Of a stretch of 64,000 nucleotides of DNA, positions 45,590 through 59,700 are shown in pieces. A model generated the notes under the pieces. It did not search any database. It saw only the letters and a program-made list of their open reading frames with translations, and had not been told where the DNA came from. Within the stretch, counting starts at the first letter, position 1, and each line of letters begins with the position of its first letter. Origin of the DNA: Lepisosteus oculatus (lineage: Eukaryota; Chordata; Actinopteri; Semionotiformes; Lepisosteidae); contig NC_090707.1 in the NCBI RefSeq assembly GCF_040954835.1, forward strand, positions 20,974,570 through 21,038,569, in the 5' to 3' direction. A program made the translations under genes and the position numbers.

Positions 45590-48500
45590 ATGAGTTTTGT
45601 TCTCAGAAATCTCCAGGGAGTGGTGCCTCTACGACGGGCAAAACTTCGAAGGGAAGTGGAAACACTGAGGCAGATATTGGGCATACAGAGGTTTGACCTG
45701 GGGTTGATCTGCGTGGACAACCAGAGGATTCAACACATCAATAAAACATACAGGCATAAAGACACGCCAACTGACGTACTTTCATTCCCCTTCTATGAGG
45801 CAGGTGTTTTCTTTATTTCCACCGATGGTTTTCTTATGCTTCGACAACACATTCGTAGAGGTATTTTATGTAAAGCAGGTGACCATGTATTGAATCATGT
45901 ATACAGTATATTGATTCTGTCTATTGTGAAGTCTGGGCATTTTAAAAGCACACAAAAATCGTTTAAAATCGTATTTACAGTGTAAAAAAGCTTTAAGAAA
46001 AGGATTTAAAAAGATTTATACCTGAGGAGCCAGTCTAAGTCTTCAATTAAGTATGATTTTATAATTGTATCCTTTTTGCATGTATGCTTTTAGAAAGTAT
46101 AAATACAGATTTTGGATATGAACTAAATGTTTTTTCAGTATCATTGATTGTTCGCAAGTGATACTTGAGTGTCATAAGCACTTAATCACCTCCTTAGTGA
46201 GGGAGTTAATTGGGCTCATGTAATAATGCTTTAACCTGTTGTATGTCAAATCTGGTTAAAATCAAGAAAACAAAAACCCTGAATGGAATCAGTATCTGTG
46301 CTTATTAAGAGTATGATGCCTTTGTGTTATTGGTATGGTGAAGCAACATCTCAGATGGACTCACTTGCAGTTGAGCCAAGTCCAACTCCATCTTTTATGT
46401 AGACTACTGTATTTTGATGGATAGCGGTGACCTTGGCACAGACATGCAGAAGGATGTGCTTTCTGTGCACAGTAAACTCAACGAATGAGAGGTTCGAGTG
46501 ATTGTCCTCACTTGCTGGCTCAGTATGGAGAGCCAGTATTGCAGATGGACACAGCAAGCCCTCATGTTGCTTGTGTATCACTGGCTTTCTTGCAACATGA
46601 GAATTAAGCTGTGGATGAGCAACTTGTCCTCATTGGCCACATGTAGGATGTGCTATAACATGTGGCACATGCTTGTTCAGGCTGTATGAGAGGGATGGGA
46701 GAGGATCTCACAAGACAGCATCTCCAATCTGGTACAAAGCAAGCATCCCACAAACATGACTTGTATTGTTTCTTAACAGTGGGTGGTCACACATGCTGCT
46801 AGACATTGACAGTGGACTTTGTGAACCCTTGTGATCTTCACCACTTCTGTTAATGCAGTACTATGAATTTACCATCATTTAAAATGCAAACAAAACATAA
46901 TATATAGATAAAAGCATATAATTTAAATCGAGTCATAATCATATTTTTAAATTGTATAATGCACTAGCAAGGCCTCATTTAGAATATTGTATACAATTAT
47001 GGTCACCAAGTTATAGAAATCAGTCTAGAGAAGAGCAACCAAAAACATTCCATGCTTAAGGGAATGCTCTATACTGACAGACTGAAGACACAAAACCTGT
47101 TTAGTCATGAACAGAAGATTGCAAGGGTACTTTATACAGATATTCAAAGTACTCAACCCAATGGACTTCTTCAGACACAAGTGGAAACTGTGAAAGTGAG
47201 AAACTGAGAACAGGAGGTACTTTATCAAGAGTACTGTGGGAGTATGAAAATTACTCAGCCATGTTGTTTAAATAGATCCTTGGGTTCTTTCAAGAAATAT
47301 CTGGATCAGATCCTTGGATCAACTTTCTACTACCTACCAAATATGCTAGAAAGACTGAATGGCCTCCTCTTGTTTGTAACTCTTAGGTAGGTCTCATCTG
47401 TTTGAGAACATTTCATCGCACCTGCTACACTACAAGATTATTTTAACAAAAATGTAAATGTTGTGAATTTTTTTTTGATGCTCGGCCTATGTACATTAGG
47501 AATGTATTTTAATAGATTACAATGTGTAATGAGTTCTTCAAATGTCACTTTGTATATGTACAGTTAACAGTTAATCTCTCACATGTGTGATCATGTAAAT
47601 ATCAATGTAAAATGCTTTTAATCCCACTGGATATGAAGATGTGATCCAGAATACCGATGTAATGCAGCTGTAGTCATTTGTATTCCACTTTGGTTGAAGG
47701 ATCTGAAGGCAGGTGAACTGCCCTCTCAACTCGACCGAGATGAATGTAACCTGGGAGACATCTTTTTGGGGGTGGAGTATTTGCTGAGACAGTGCAATGA
47801 GGAGGGATGGGATTTCCACAGCGCCCTCACTGTAAGTAGACGAGGGAAGTTCAGGAATCCACCTGGAAACACCTCGAAAACGGTTTGTGCAATAGGAAAA
47901 AGAGGAATTAAACTTTCAGCTTACACAAAATACCCAGCCTGAGGGTTATCAGTAATGCACTGTAATACCCGACAATTCAACACAGGTTTTTTGCTAAAAC
48001 ATTTTTTTTTAATCTGTCATGCCAAGAAAGACAGGTCTGCATGAGTTGAAAGGTTTAGACACACAATGAACAGAAATCAGAACTTTTGGGATACCGTTTT
48101 TCCAAAATATATGAACATCACTTAAATGTGTACTCTATCCCATATCTGTAAAAAAAACAACTCTTGTCTTTAATGTAGGCCGTAAATTAAATTCAGTCAT
48201 CTTTGTAATGCTACAATAGTCCCTGATGAACAACCTTTCAGTTTCTTTATATATTTAAAGGATATAAATATAGCATAGTAAAAGTTATTTTAAAGACAAT
48301 ATCAATCACTGTGTATCAATAGGTAAAATACTTATGGATTTATCATTATTTTCCTTAGTTATTAAATATAATTCTTAACTTTATGAAATATATTCATTTA
48401 GCTCAAAGGTTTCACCCAAGTTCTTTGTAAACAGGTAGTTACAGCTCATGGGATTTGTCACCTCCTGGGGTACAGGCATGAAACAGAAGAAGAATGGAAA

Positions 48501-48855
48501 CAGGTAAGGTACCTCAGAGACTGATTAACCAGATATAAAAGAGTCACTGAATTCTTGTGCACATTCCTGTCCGTTTTTGGGACTACTATGCTTAGGAGAA
48601 TGTGAATTGCATGTCGGTTCTTTCAGAAGAGCGATTGGAATGATGTACATGTAAACAACTGATTATACAGTTTGGAAAAGTCTGATGTTGTATAAAAAGT
48701 TTAAATATTTCTAATACTTTTATTATATGCGTTGATTATCTTGCATTCAATTCATACAGATGTTTCAGAAGGAGTCATTTATTCTCCATGAGTTCAACAA
48801 ACGCACAGGCTGCCACCTTGAACCACTTACCAAGGAGTACAATTCAGAAAAATAA
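45590..48855 (+). CDS. YBEY: YBEY endoribonuclease (rRNA maturation / ribosome quality control)
   Basis: Metal-dependent single-strand endoribonuclease of the UPF0054 family; the vertebrate protein works in mitochondrial ribosome assembly. Plus-strand coding exons: 45590-45799, 47700-47831, 48435-48503 and 48760-48855. All are phase 0, giving 168 aa (human 167). It begins [20 protein letters not shown]; then come [46 protein letters not shown] and the zinc motif in exon 3, [18 protein letters not shown] (H-x3-H-x5-H). It ends LTKEYNSEK. Aligning exons 1 and 2 to human (FPFHEHLKAGE) requires exon 1 to stop after ...FYE, so intron 1 begins GCAGGT, a GC-AG intron. Reading through instead gives a 131-aa product that lacks the metal site. 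Confidence 0.95.
46333..46860. other. Unassigned segment in YBEY intron 1
   Basis: Sequence here is less AT-rich than the rest of the intron and reads like a decayed insertion. Short interrupted frames occur on both strands, with no recognised protein motif, terminal repeat or target duplication. It may be a transposon remnant; I cannot place it. Confidence 0.2.
46975..47390 (+). repeat. CR1-like LINE 3' fragment, copy B (best preserved)
   Basis: Ordered blocks: AATTATGGTCACCAAGTTAT, TCTAGAGAAGAGCAACCAAA, AGACTGAAGACACAAAACCT, TTTATACAGATATTCAAAGT, TTCAAGAAATATCTGGATCA, GATCCTTGGATCAACTTTCT and GAATGGCCTCCTCTTGTTTG. The last block is the typical 3' end of a CR1-clade LINE of non-teleost fish and reptiles. 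It lies in YBEY intron 1. Confidence 0.7.
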
Positions 48856-50780
48856 ACTGCAGAGAAGATGATCAACGGTCGTTAGTAGACTCCATGCAGA
48901 AAATGGATGCATTGCAGAGGCTACTGACTGACGAAAGTTTTGATTTCTGTATAGTATTAACAGTCAAAAATTCAAATGTTTGATTCAAATCTGTTTGTAT
49001 CATCATAGATATACATATAAATTGTTGATCATAAATGTCATCTATAAAATGATGGCAGCATGGCACACAATCCTGGACAGTAAATGTGAATGTCTTTAAC
49101 TCTCTATATTATAATCTGTATAATAAAATGAGCATTTTCATCTTTTATACCATTGTCACTTTTAACACAACCATTTAATATAACATTTTCTTCTTGGCAG
49201 GTGTGTGGCTTAGAATATTCTTTTTTATCATTATAATATTCATTTTATAGTATCAGCCTCTGAGTAAAAATGGAATATGGCCAATTAGAGCAAAGATATA
49301 ATCAAGAAAATGTACAACCCTGAATGCATACTTATGACTGTATTATATCAACAATGTGCCATATCACATGGAAACTCCACTTTCCAGTATTGATACACTT
49401 TCCTTCCACATGTCTAAAGACTGTAAGACAGGCTGTTAAACATGTTTCTAAATATTAAGAAAAAAATAAGTGAAGATTCAAACACTGTCATGGTACAGTA
49501 TACAAGTTATTTTATTTTAAAATGCATTAGGGAAAGTCAAATACTGGAAGCTTGGTGTATGCAAGTTCTCTAAACCAAAGAACTGTACTGCAGATCATAC
49601 CACTCAAACTTTTTACCGTGACATTTCTTCATTTACTCAGCTTTATGAAGGCATTGGTTAGGAAAAAAACAGTGATGACATGAATATATCTTTCCAGATG
49701 AACCCTGAATACGAGTACTGGTCACATTGATAAAAATAAAAATATTGGTTAGGACAAGACTGAACTGCAATACTCTAGTGATCAAAATATGAACTAAAAT
49801 AAATAGTTCAGCTTGAATACTTAAAAGAAATGTACGCCTCTTTAACAATTACGGATTACTTACACACGTTTGACTTACAGTGACTCTTGTTTTATTTTCA
49901 ACAAATACATTCTAACCAGATTGTTTGTGCAACTTTCACAAAATAAAGCTCTGCAGGAATCTACTGCCTTTAGGAGCTCAATTACAGATTTGCTGAGGAC
50001 ATCCAAAGAAAAGGCTAATGCTTACAACAGTCTACTTTCCAAAAGTAGACAAGCCATCTCATCAAGAGTTCGCTTGTTAAAGGCTTTAAAACTAGTCATT
50101 AAAATTTAAATGAAGAAAAACAACAAACTGCACACAAAGAGAAGGCAAAAGCAAGCCCTAAAGTTTAATGAAACCCGCACTAAGGTGACCAACTTAAAAG
50201 CTTAAGCACATTGACAAGTTAACTACCAAAAATATTGCACCACTTTCTTGTAACTGTATGAATATACGATTTCAGACAAAAAAAAAAAGATGGAGAGCGA
50301 ACACTTTTCTCCCAATAAACATGAATAATTATAAATCTTGTTTTAATAGTACTTTTCAGATAGAGGAAACAGTAGCATAGTATCTATCAGTGGTAATAAG
50401 GTTTAAGTAGTGAAAACCTGGGATATTTCATTAACCTTAAGCAACGATCAAAACCTTTACCACTTCCATAATCCTAGCAGTACCCCATTATTAAACACAG
50501 GTGAGGTAATCCAGGATAGATCACAGAAACACTTCAAAAATACACTGTGTTATAGTTGCTTCCTTGACGGTCCATGACAAACAGTAAGCAACGATTTCAC
50601 AGCACTGAAAGTAATCTTGCTGTGGTAATGTTAGCAAGTGTCATTATTTTTTTAAAAGTGCTTCAGAGAGGGAAGTTGGATGGTGGTCAGTAGTACTGGA
50701 AAGTTTTTCTGCTTTTCGCATTATTAAATAACTCCATCCCCTTTGGTATTAAAGGGTTTATCAAATTCACCGTTGGCTTC
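48856..50780. other. 3' ends of convergent YBEY and USP37
   Basis: YBEY (plus) and USP37 (minus) converge here. A canonical AATAAA at 49122-49127 would end YBEY. On the minus strand AATAAA occurs at 49891-49896 and near 49511, so the USP37 3'UTR could be about 0.9-1.3 kb. An open frame of 79 codons at 49870-50109 (plus) has no recognisable homology and is probably chance. The rest is AT-rich and featureless. Confidence 0.45.
49122..49127 (+). terminator. YBEY: Polyadenylation signal candidate for YBEY
   Basis: AATAAA about 270 nt downstream of the YBEY stop codon (48853-48855), the first canonical hexamer on this strand after the stop. Confidence 0.55.
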
Positions 50781-53700
50781 TCAGAGGGGCTGCAGGACAG
50801 ACCTTCCCATTTCATTATTCCCATTGGACTTCTCAGCTTCCACAAGCTCCTCAAATATATCCCTGCAATAAGATATTTATTTTATTTTGTAAAAGGTCTT
50901 AAGAAATAAGTACAAGTGAGATTTGAATGGTCCTACTGTCTGTAGCAAGGTACATCAACAATTAGGTTTCTTTTTGCAACTTTGTACAGCAGCATATGTA
51001 GTTTTATTTGGTATTAACCAAACTTTAAATTAATGTAAAAAATTTAGCTTTAGGATGTATATAACTTACAATATGTGAGAACTATCTAATACAAACCTTA
51101 TATATAATAACTTTTTACAAATTGTTTCAGTGGTGATTATGAATTATGATTAATTATGCAGTTAATTATGCAGTTTTTTTTAAGAAGGTTTATGGAGAAA
51201 TGTACAGTTGTGGAACACTGCTGAAGGAAATCACTACTCCTTGCCTTTGACAAAGTATGGAATTACGAGCTTGTTCTAGTACAAGGTAGTTTGATCTATT
51301 ATGATGTGTAAAACGGAAACAAATAGGAAACTGAATCCTAAAATATACATTGCAAGATTACTGTAACATGTAAATTGTGTTTAATCCTATTTTTCCGGAT
51401 GGTAGAGAAAACCAAATCGGTAACATTCATATTCAAATAGGAAAAAACAGTCTCACACTGAACCTACATACCTTTTTCCTGGAATATTACAACAACAACT
51501 ACAATATTACAACTATATATAACATAAGCTTTATACAGTATATAAAAACGTAACTAACCTACAGTAATTCACACAAAATATTTAGCGGATATTTTTATAG
51601 CAGTAGTCCCCTAAAGCTAAAAGGAATACACGATCTTACTTGTGCATGTAGAAGAATATATATCCACTTCTATCTCGGTCTCTCTGCACTGCAGTCTCTT
51701 GTGTCCGAGAGACATCAAGGTCGTTGTAAGTCAGCCAGCACTGCTTCTTAATGTCATAAACATCACTGATGTAGTGCCCTAAGGAGAGGGAAGCGAGACA
51801 TTGTGCATTGAGTTTGTTACAATTTAGTTCATGGTGCATCCTTAATTTCCAGTTGTACAAGTGTGACACGGCAATCTTAAACAACTACATTATATAAAAT
51901 TAAATTAAAAATTCCACTGTTTATTCAAGTATTCTTTACCTGATGATGAACTGCTGCCAATATGACTGACCACACTGACAAGTCTGAAAGAATGGGGGAG
52001 CTCACCACTCTGTAAAAAGATACACAGCATTAATTAATGGTATCGATACCAATAATAAGTCAGTACATGGTTCCTTGTAAGAAGTCATATACAACCCTCA
52101 CCTCAGCATTTCTCTTCAGGTCCTCAGCTTCAGTTTCGCTATACTCCATATCCAAGACATCCTCATTTCCAGAATCCTCATCAGAGCACAGGCATTCTGG
52201 TAAAGAATTGTTGAATTCTGAAAAATAAGACAGATCAGAGAGAAATGGAAGGATAAATATGTAAATCGCCTATTGAAAAGCAGTAAACTTTAGCAAGTAA
52301 GGTTTCAGTGTCCACTCAGTATTATGTAAAAAAAATGTTTTATAAGACAATAATACAGTGCTACCCAGTTTTAACATGTTTGTACAAAATTATAATAGGT
52401 AATGCAAACTAGTACATATTGTGCTCTCACACAAAACAGCTTAACTGCGAAGAAGAAAATTCTGACAGTTTACAGGGTGCTGAATATTAGAAATCTGCTC
52501 AAACAGTAAAAAGTCTGCTTTTACTTTAACAGTGAACTACAAATAAAGGCATCCAAGGACATTCATACGCATGATATTTTATATTTTTATAAGTAATAAT
52601 TGTTCAAGTATAAAGTTTCTGCAATTCGTCTAATAGGCCTGCATCTATAAAATATTTAAGTGTATTCAAACATTCAGTAGAATTATTCAATTATATCTGA
52701 ATAATCAGAACACTTTTATTGACAAAATGATTTTGGAGTCCTGGAACGGAAATAAGGCATCGACTCACAAATATTCTTCATTACACATGTTGGTGCTGTA
52801 GCTACAAACAATTAAAAAGAAACTGAAAGCACATTTCTTTAACATTGGTCAACCAAAAGACATACTCCTAAAGTCTTCACAGTACAAATGTTGTGAGCCC
52901 TTTTACAATAATCATAATTTGCAGTACATAAAGCTCAGCATGTCTACTGTACATGGTCTGAGCTTAAGCTTGGTCTTTTCTTTGAGAATATTTCTAGGAG
53001 AGGAGAAAAGCTGTTTAAAAGATGCTGATATTGCTGGTATGCTCAGGGATAAAACCCTTGTTATGAAGGAAATTGCATATCATTGAAATTCCAACAGCGT
53101 AATTGGACCTGTTTCCACAAGAGAGGACAGTTTCTTCTTAAATATTATAGCATGTCGCTCCTTATGTTCCTTATGCAGAAGATCTTGCAAAGATGGTCTT
53201 CTTCCTAACTTGTGAGTAATCAATTGCTGAGTCCTGGTGATATGAAACACTGAATTTACTGAGATTTTTTTAAAAGTGGTAACACACCAATAATGTATTT
53301 ATTTTTCAGTAGTAATGTTTAAATTGTCCTTAATCCAAAAAACAAATAATTTAGTAATGTCATAGGAGGGAGGGGTATATTTTAACTTCCTGCAATCCTG
53401 CTGCACCATGGCACTGTAAGTCAAGAACACTTTAAAGCTCACACATTTTAGATAAATATGAACTAACCCTTATCTTAAAAACTGAGTATTACACTATTTT
53501 GTGTGCGGCGAAAATATACATTAAATTTCAAGAAAACAAGTTTTTATAGTAATTCATAACATCACAAGGTAAAAGTACCAGTAGGTACATTATCATAGCT
53601 CATTATATAAGAGCTATTCATGAACTATTTTTCAATTTATAAAAACATGCAATAATACATTTATCATGATCTGCAGGCTTTATTTAATCACATATAGAAA

Positions 53701-56700
53701 CCAGCCTACTGACTGCCTCTTAAAGCACCACAGCCATCCTATGCTTGCTTTAAAACTGTGCAGATCCCTGCAGAGACATGCACTCACCTGACAATAGTGC
53801 AGAAACAAGAAAACCAAAGCTAATTCACAATCTTTAGCTATGTGCTGTTTTTTTTCTTTTGGAGATTATGTTAAGAAAATGTGCAACGTAGATTTGACAA
53901 CACATATGATTTGAGTTTGACCTTTTCTTACTCTGTCCACCACATGCAGTTTAGTTTGAACAAAAAAAGTGTTTTGCCACCTGTTATGCTTCATAATGGA
54001 TATCCAGAATACCTGAGTAAAATTGCATGGTGTGGGAAATGGCAATCATGACCTTACTATGTACTATACACTAAAATGGTCAGCATTGTACTAATAATTA
54101 CAGGCTGAATGGGAAACAGCTTCTAAACGTTCCTGGCAGAAGAAAAGGTTTATAGCTTTCATCCTTTCCTACCTTGCAGACTCAGCTCAGTAGCTCTTTT
54201 AAGGTCATCATCCTCTTTCATTTCCCGAGCTTCCTGCCAAGATGCGCAAAAAATGTTCCACGTCATTTTGAGATGGCATGAGAAAGAATTAATTCATAAA
54301 ATCCCTTTTAGAAGCAGAGATCATGTATTTAAATGCGCACATACGTGTTCTTGCAAGCTCTGAGCCAGAGCCTGCTGCAGCTCCTGCTCCTCCCGCTCCT
54401 GATCCAGACTATACTGCTGCACCCAGTCCAACTCTCCTTGAGCTTCCTCAGGGGTCTGATTCTCCTTGTTCTCATCTAGGTCCTTTGTCAGATCCAAAGA
54501 ATCTAAGACATCTGGGAATGAAAGGAAACAGCCTTTGCCACAGATCAATCATATAAAATGACTGGTGAACTTATATGGCACATGATTTGCTACATTTATT
54601 AAATGGAAATAAAAATAATTTTAGTAATATAGCTTAATATACACTCTAACCTAACTTAGAGGTCAAAGTTCAACACAAATCCTGTTTACTACACTGTAAA
54701 AAATATACTTCCAAAAGTCAACAGTAGCATCACAATATATCATAATTCAGTATTCAAGGTCACTTAGTATTCAGTATTCATGGGCTCTTGTAACGGCCAA
54801 TTGATAGCTGTTAAAAAAGCTGGATCTAGTACGTCTAATGCTTTAGGAAACATTACCCGAAGATGCAGGTCTATCAGAGTCAAATAGATCGGTGTGCTGC
54901 GCCAGGTCCTGCCCATCACCCTCCCCAAAGCCTGTGTCGGGGCTGCTAGTTGGCTCATCTTCAGGGGATCCCGAACGCATATTTTCTTGACGGCTCATCT
55001 CCAGCACAGCTGCTAACATTTCCTCATCATTCATCCCGTCATAGCCAGGCAGAGGATGCTCCATCTGGGGTCTCCGTGTGGGCTATAAATGACAATGTAT
55101 AGAAACCTATGAAATATTTTTCATTTTGAAACTAAAAAAATTAAATAGGGTGGCCACTGTTTTGTGCAGAAAATGGTAAGCTCAAATTTGGTCACTATTT
55201 TTATAAGGGTTCTTAATGTAATGCTGTTCCTATGTATGCTATTAATAATAGTACGTATTATAAGCATTTTAAGTTTCAAGCAACAACTCACCTTCTCTGT
55301 CCTATCTTCTTCCTGAGGAGACTCACTCAGCCTGCGACTGCGACTGACAATTTTCCTGGTTAACTCCTCTTCACTGTCAGAATCCAAGATAGTCATAGTA
55401 GAACTCCCTGGTTTAAGGGAACCTTTCCTGTAAAAGAGATTGTTAACTTAAGACTGTTGACAAGCAAAAGGCACCAAACAATCTGCAGCATATCAAAACA
55501 TAATTAGCTTCTGTATAAGCTTTTGAATATTTACCGAAATGCTGGTATAGTTGAGTTTACAGACTGAGAAGCCTTTAGTGTCCGAGACCTGGATAAACAT
55601 TAGAACGCATTAGATTAGATAACAGAGTAAGATTTGAGTTGTCTGCAGTTTGAGTGACAAAGATAAAAAAAAATATTTGAGTATCGTAAAAAGCCTTCAA
55701 TAATAATAAATGTGGTTTGAAATATTATTTCACTGCCCCTATAAAATAATACTATAACAAATGGACAAATATTCCATCCATTAATGAAACAAAACAATGT
55801 CTTAAACTGGAACTGAAGCTATTGGTCAAAAACAGCTTTTAAGCATTATAAAATATACAACACCATTTTAAACTTTAGTCTCAAAAAAGAAATATTAATA
55901 GTAACAGTAACATGAAGATTAATATTAATAATATATTTTCATGACTTACGCTGCTGAATTTGCGTTCCAGCCAAGACTTAAGGGCGGTCGTGTAGAATCA
56001 GTGCAATGTGAGAGCAAAGTGAGGTATTTGGGGATCAAGACCTGCTGACCCAGCTTGCTGTTGAGTGACAGTTGAGCATTGTAACTGTATCTTTTTAAAT
56101 GAAGGATCAACACCCTGTAAAGGGACATAAAGAACTATTATCCAACCTTTAGCAGACGTGATTTCATCTTCTTTCAAAAGTTATTTTTCTCAATATCTTC
56201 CTCCTCTTCCCTCTCCTTACTCAGGATAATACAATAACAATGATCACAAACAACTTATGAAAATGTTAAAAGTAATTGTAAAATGTAACTTTGGTATTAG
56301 TCAGCTTTCTAGAGAAGAGTTTAAAGATCCCATACTACAAACACATTGGTACTTCGCAAACCATTCTGTCTCCTGAACAAAATACACCATCTAACATAAA
56401 ACTGACATTTTTATTGCCTGCAGCAGTTCTTGCCTTCCATTTGATGTACATCTAATCATTTGGCTCAACAACCGATAGCAAAAAAGATATTAGAAAGGCC
56501 AAGAGAGAAAGGAAAAAGAGTCCAATATCCTATGGAGGCTAAAATAAAATAGCAAAAGAACCATAAAAAGTGAAGTAAAAGGCATCCAGGAGACAAATAG
56601 GAAACTTCTAGACAATGAAAGGGAAATGGCTCGGGTACCAAACAGCTGTTTTACCCAAGCTTTCACTAAGGAAAAAGTCAGCAACATATTTCAAATGTAT

Positions 56701-59700
56701 AAGACAGCTAGAGAATAGTCTAGAGGGTAAAAGGATCCAGTAAAAGGGGACAGTTAACTTGAATTAAAAAAAATGTACATATTGTCTAACTTTAAACAAG
56801 TAACAACAGTAATATACCTCATAATGGACTGCTGTTAAATTATGTTGGAGAATTTGGAATTAAAATTAAAAGATGGTTAATAGATCAAAACCACTACAGA
56901 TAAGGGGCAAATACTCAAACTGAGACAATGTTATCAGTGTAGTATCAGAGGATCTGTAAAACTCAGAGACGATCAGCCAGATACATTTTGGAGCTTAAAG
57001 CAATGCGTTGATGAACTGAATGAACTTTAGTCATGACCAAAGAAGACTGCAAGAGCACTTGATACAAGTATTCAAAATAAATTCTCAAAGGAATTGACAA
57101 CAGCAACCTACAGGACTACTTTGCAATCAATAGGAAAAAAAACACAAACTAGAGGACTATGTGTATAGAACATTAGAAAACACACTTTAGTTTACTCCTG
57201 GAGCACTATATGAAACCAAGGAGCACCACAGGCAGTTGAAGTGCCAGAGGAAAGCTCGTTAGCAACATGATGAACTTAATTCTGATTGCTCTCTACTCAT
57301 GTACTTAATGGGGACTGAGTAAACAGTTTGTGCTTAAATGGAGTTTAGCAGGCCACTGAATCAAACAGGATTTAATGCCATACACAAATTTACACTACCC
57401 TTCCCAGCATATGAAGGCTCTATAAATAGAGCTCTGTAAAATGTAATGTGTTTTTTAGATGCACAGAACCTACCTGGGCAGTTTGCTAAATTTATGCATA
57501 ACTGTTGCAGATTTCCCGCTGCATTTCTCACAAGAATATTCTATCTCCTCCACCTAGATAAAAGCAAAGAATACACAACAGTATGAAAAATGCAGTTTAC
57601 CCATTTTAACACCACTCGTTTAAATAAAATGTACATTGCCATTATTATATGAATAGCAGAGATTTCAATATTGTTCCATATAACATGATACTAAAATCTT
57701 TAAATGCCTTTCCAGGTACAGATATATTGTATGAAGCATAAGGTAGTGTTGTTAGATTTGACTGTAATCAAGTATGTGTCACATTTTATATTGATTTACA
57801 GCCCTGATATCTTTGAGAGCACCAACCCTGAAGAAGAGATCTAAGGAGTCCTGAATGGACCGCAAAGGAAGTGTTTTCTTTCTCCTTGGCAAATCAATAG
57901 ACAGGTCATTAAACTGCTCCCGTTTTGTGACAATCTCTCCACAACTAAAACAAAAAAAGAGAAAAAATCAGCATTATTAAAATACAAATTGTTTTTAGAG
58001 CTCAGCACAAGGTCAACAAAAATGCATTTACGGCATGAACTGAAAATAAAATCTACTGGTCTTGCGAACTGGAAAAAAAAAGGGTTTCAAAGATCATACA
58101 TCTTTAACCCAGTCCTTCAAAGTGAATACTCAATTTTATAACTCTGCTCACCCTTTACAAGTGATAGTGTGCTGCACTTCAAACTCCATATTAACCACCA
58201 CTGGACAGGTGTAAATTCGTGAAGATGTTGCTTCTTCTCCTGGCCGTGCTCCCTGGGGGTCCTCCCAAGACTGAGGCTCATTTTTCCAGGTTTTGTTAAC
58301 TTTTTCCACATCTTCTTTGAGCTGGTCTAGGCACTGACTGAGAAATTCATGGGCATCCTGTGCAGAGATGATTATGATTATGTTTTACTTTCATTAAAAC
58401 AATCACTACAGAACTGACTACACCCTCAATGGAGAATTTCATAGAGGCTATGTCTAATACATATACCGTACAAAATTAAGCTAGCTATTTTTCTACTGCT
58501 CCCAGTCATATCAAATATTCCACAGCATCTAATTGGAAATGTTGAATTAATCAATAAATACAGCTTAAACAATACATGTAACAGAAACAGTTTTTTCCAC
58601 CCCACAAACTATTAGAACCCATGGTGTAGCACATGATGCAGTGAACCAGGTAAAAAACAATATATCACCAATGGTTCCTTAATTCATGGAAGCTTAGTCT
58701 TATCTGCCAGAGGAACATGTGCATTAGAAGAAATACAGTCTTATTGCTGAAAAAATATCAACTTTGCTGAATCTGTTTCGGTATTTAGTTTCCTATGATT
58801 AACAGAAATTCAAATAAAATCTTTAGAAATAAAGAGAAACAAACACATGTAATAGTTTTCATTCTCACATTTTGCATGTATCCAGAGAACCGTTCTGCAG
58901 TGGTAGAGATGGAACTCTTAACTTTCTTCAGCAGATCCTTCTTAACCTCAGGACTACAAATGTCTTTCTTTGCCAGCAGATGAGCAAAACGCCTTCCAGA
59001 AGCAAGGCAAAACAAACGTGGAATTAAATAAAGATTGATAGTACAATTCATGACACTAAACAACACAAGTGGCTTTGTCGGACACAAGACCGACCGATTC
59101 TATCGGAAAAAAAATTAATGGAAGTCTTTTATGCTGTATAAAAGGAACTCAAATATAAAATCTTTATTAAAGTTTATGCTTTCTTTCAGACAAAACTGAA
59201 ATCCAAGAAATACATATGGCCTCATTAAAAATCAGCATTAGTAAAATACAAATGTGTTTTTAAGCTCAGCACAAGGTCAACAAAAATACATTAATGCCAC
59301 AAATTGGAAAAAAAAAATCCAGAATTCAGAATTAGTCCTTTCAAGAGTTTTCTGAAGTTTGCAATCTACGGAAAGCATATACTAACTTTTAAAGTAGTTT
59401 AGCTGTATCTGAACTTTTGTTGTGCTGGAATTCCGTGTGTGTTTGTTAATACTGTACCTCAGAAGTGCATTAATGGGAACTTTTTTCCATGGAATTCCCT
59501 GCTTTAGCAGGTCATTGGAGAACGACTGCAGACTGAAGAGGGACTGTAGTATAGCATTCATGTAACAAGTATTTCCCAAGTTGGAGAATCTAAAAAGCAT
59601 GAAAGTTGAAACCTTATCAATCAAGGAAAACCACTGAACATCACACAGAAATGAACAATGCATCTACTTCTGTTCTTCCTTTGCTTGACAGTCTCAAATG

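Noticed and set aside
45590-45985. 131-codon YBEY frame read straight through intron 1
   Set aside because: The tail after ...FYE has no similarity to YBEY, and the metal-binding exons lie downstream. Kept only as a possible retained-intron product.
49870-50109. 79-codon open frame between YBEY and USP37
   Set aside because: Lys/Ser-rich and without recognisable domain, promoter or splice context. It lies on the antisense side of the likely USP37 3'UTR.
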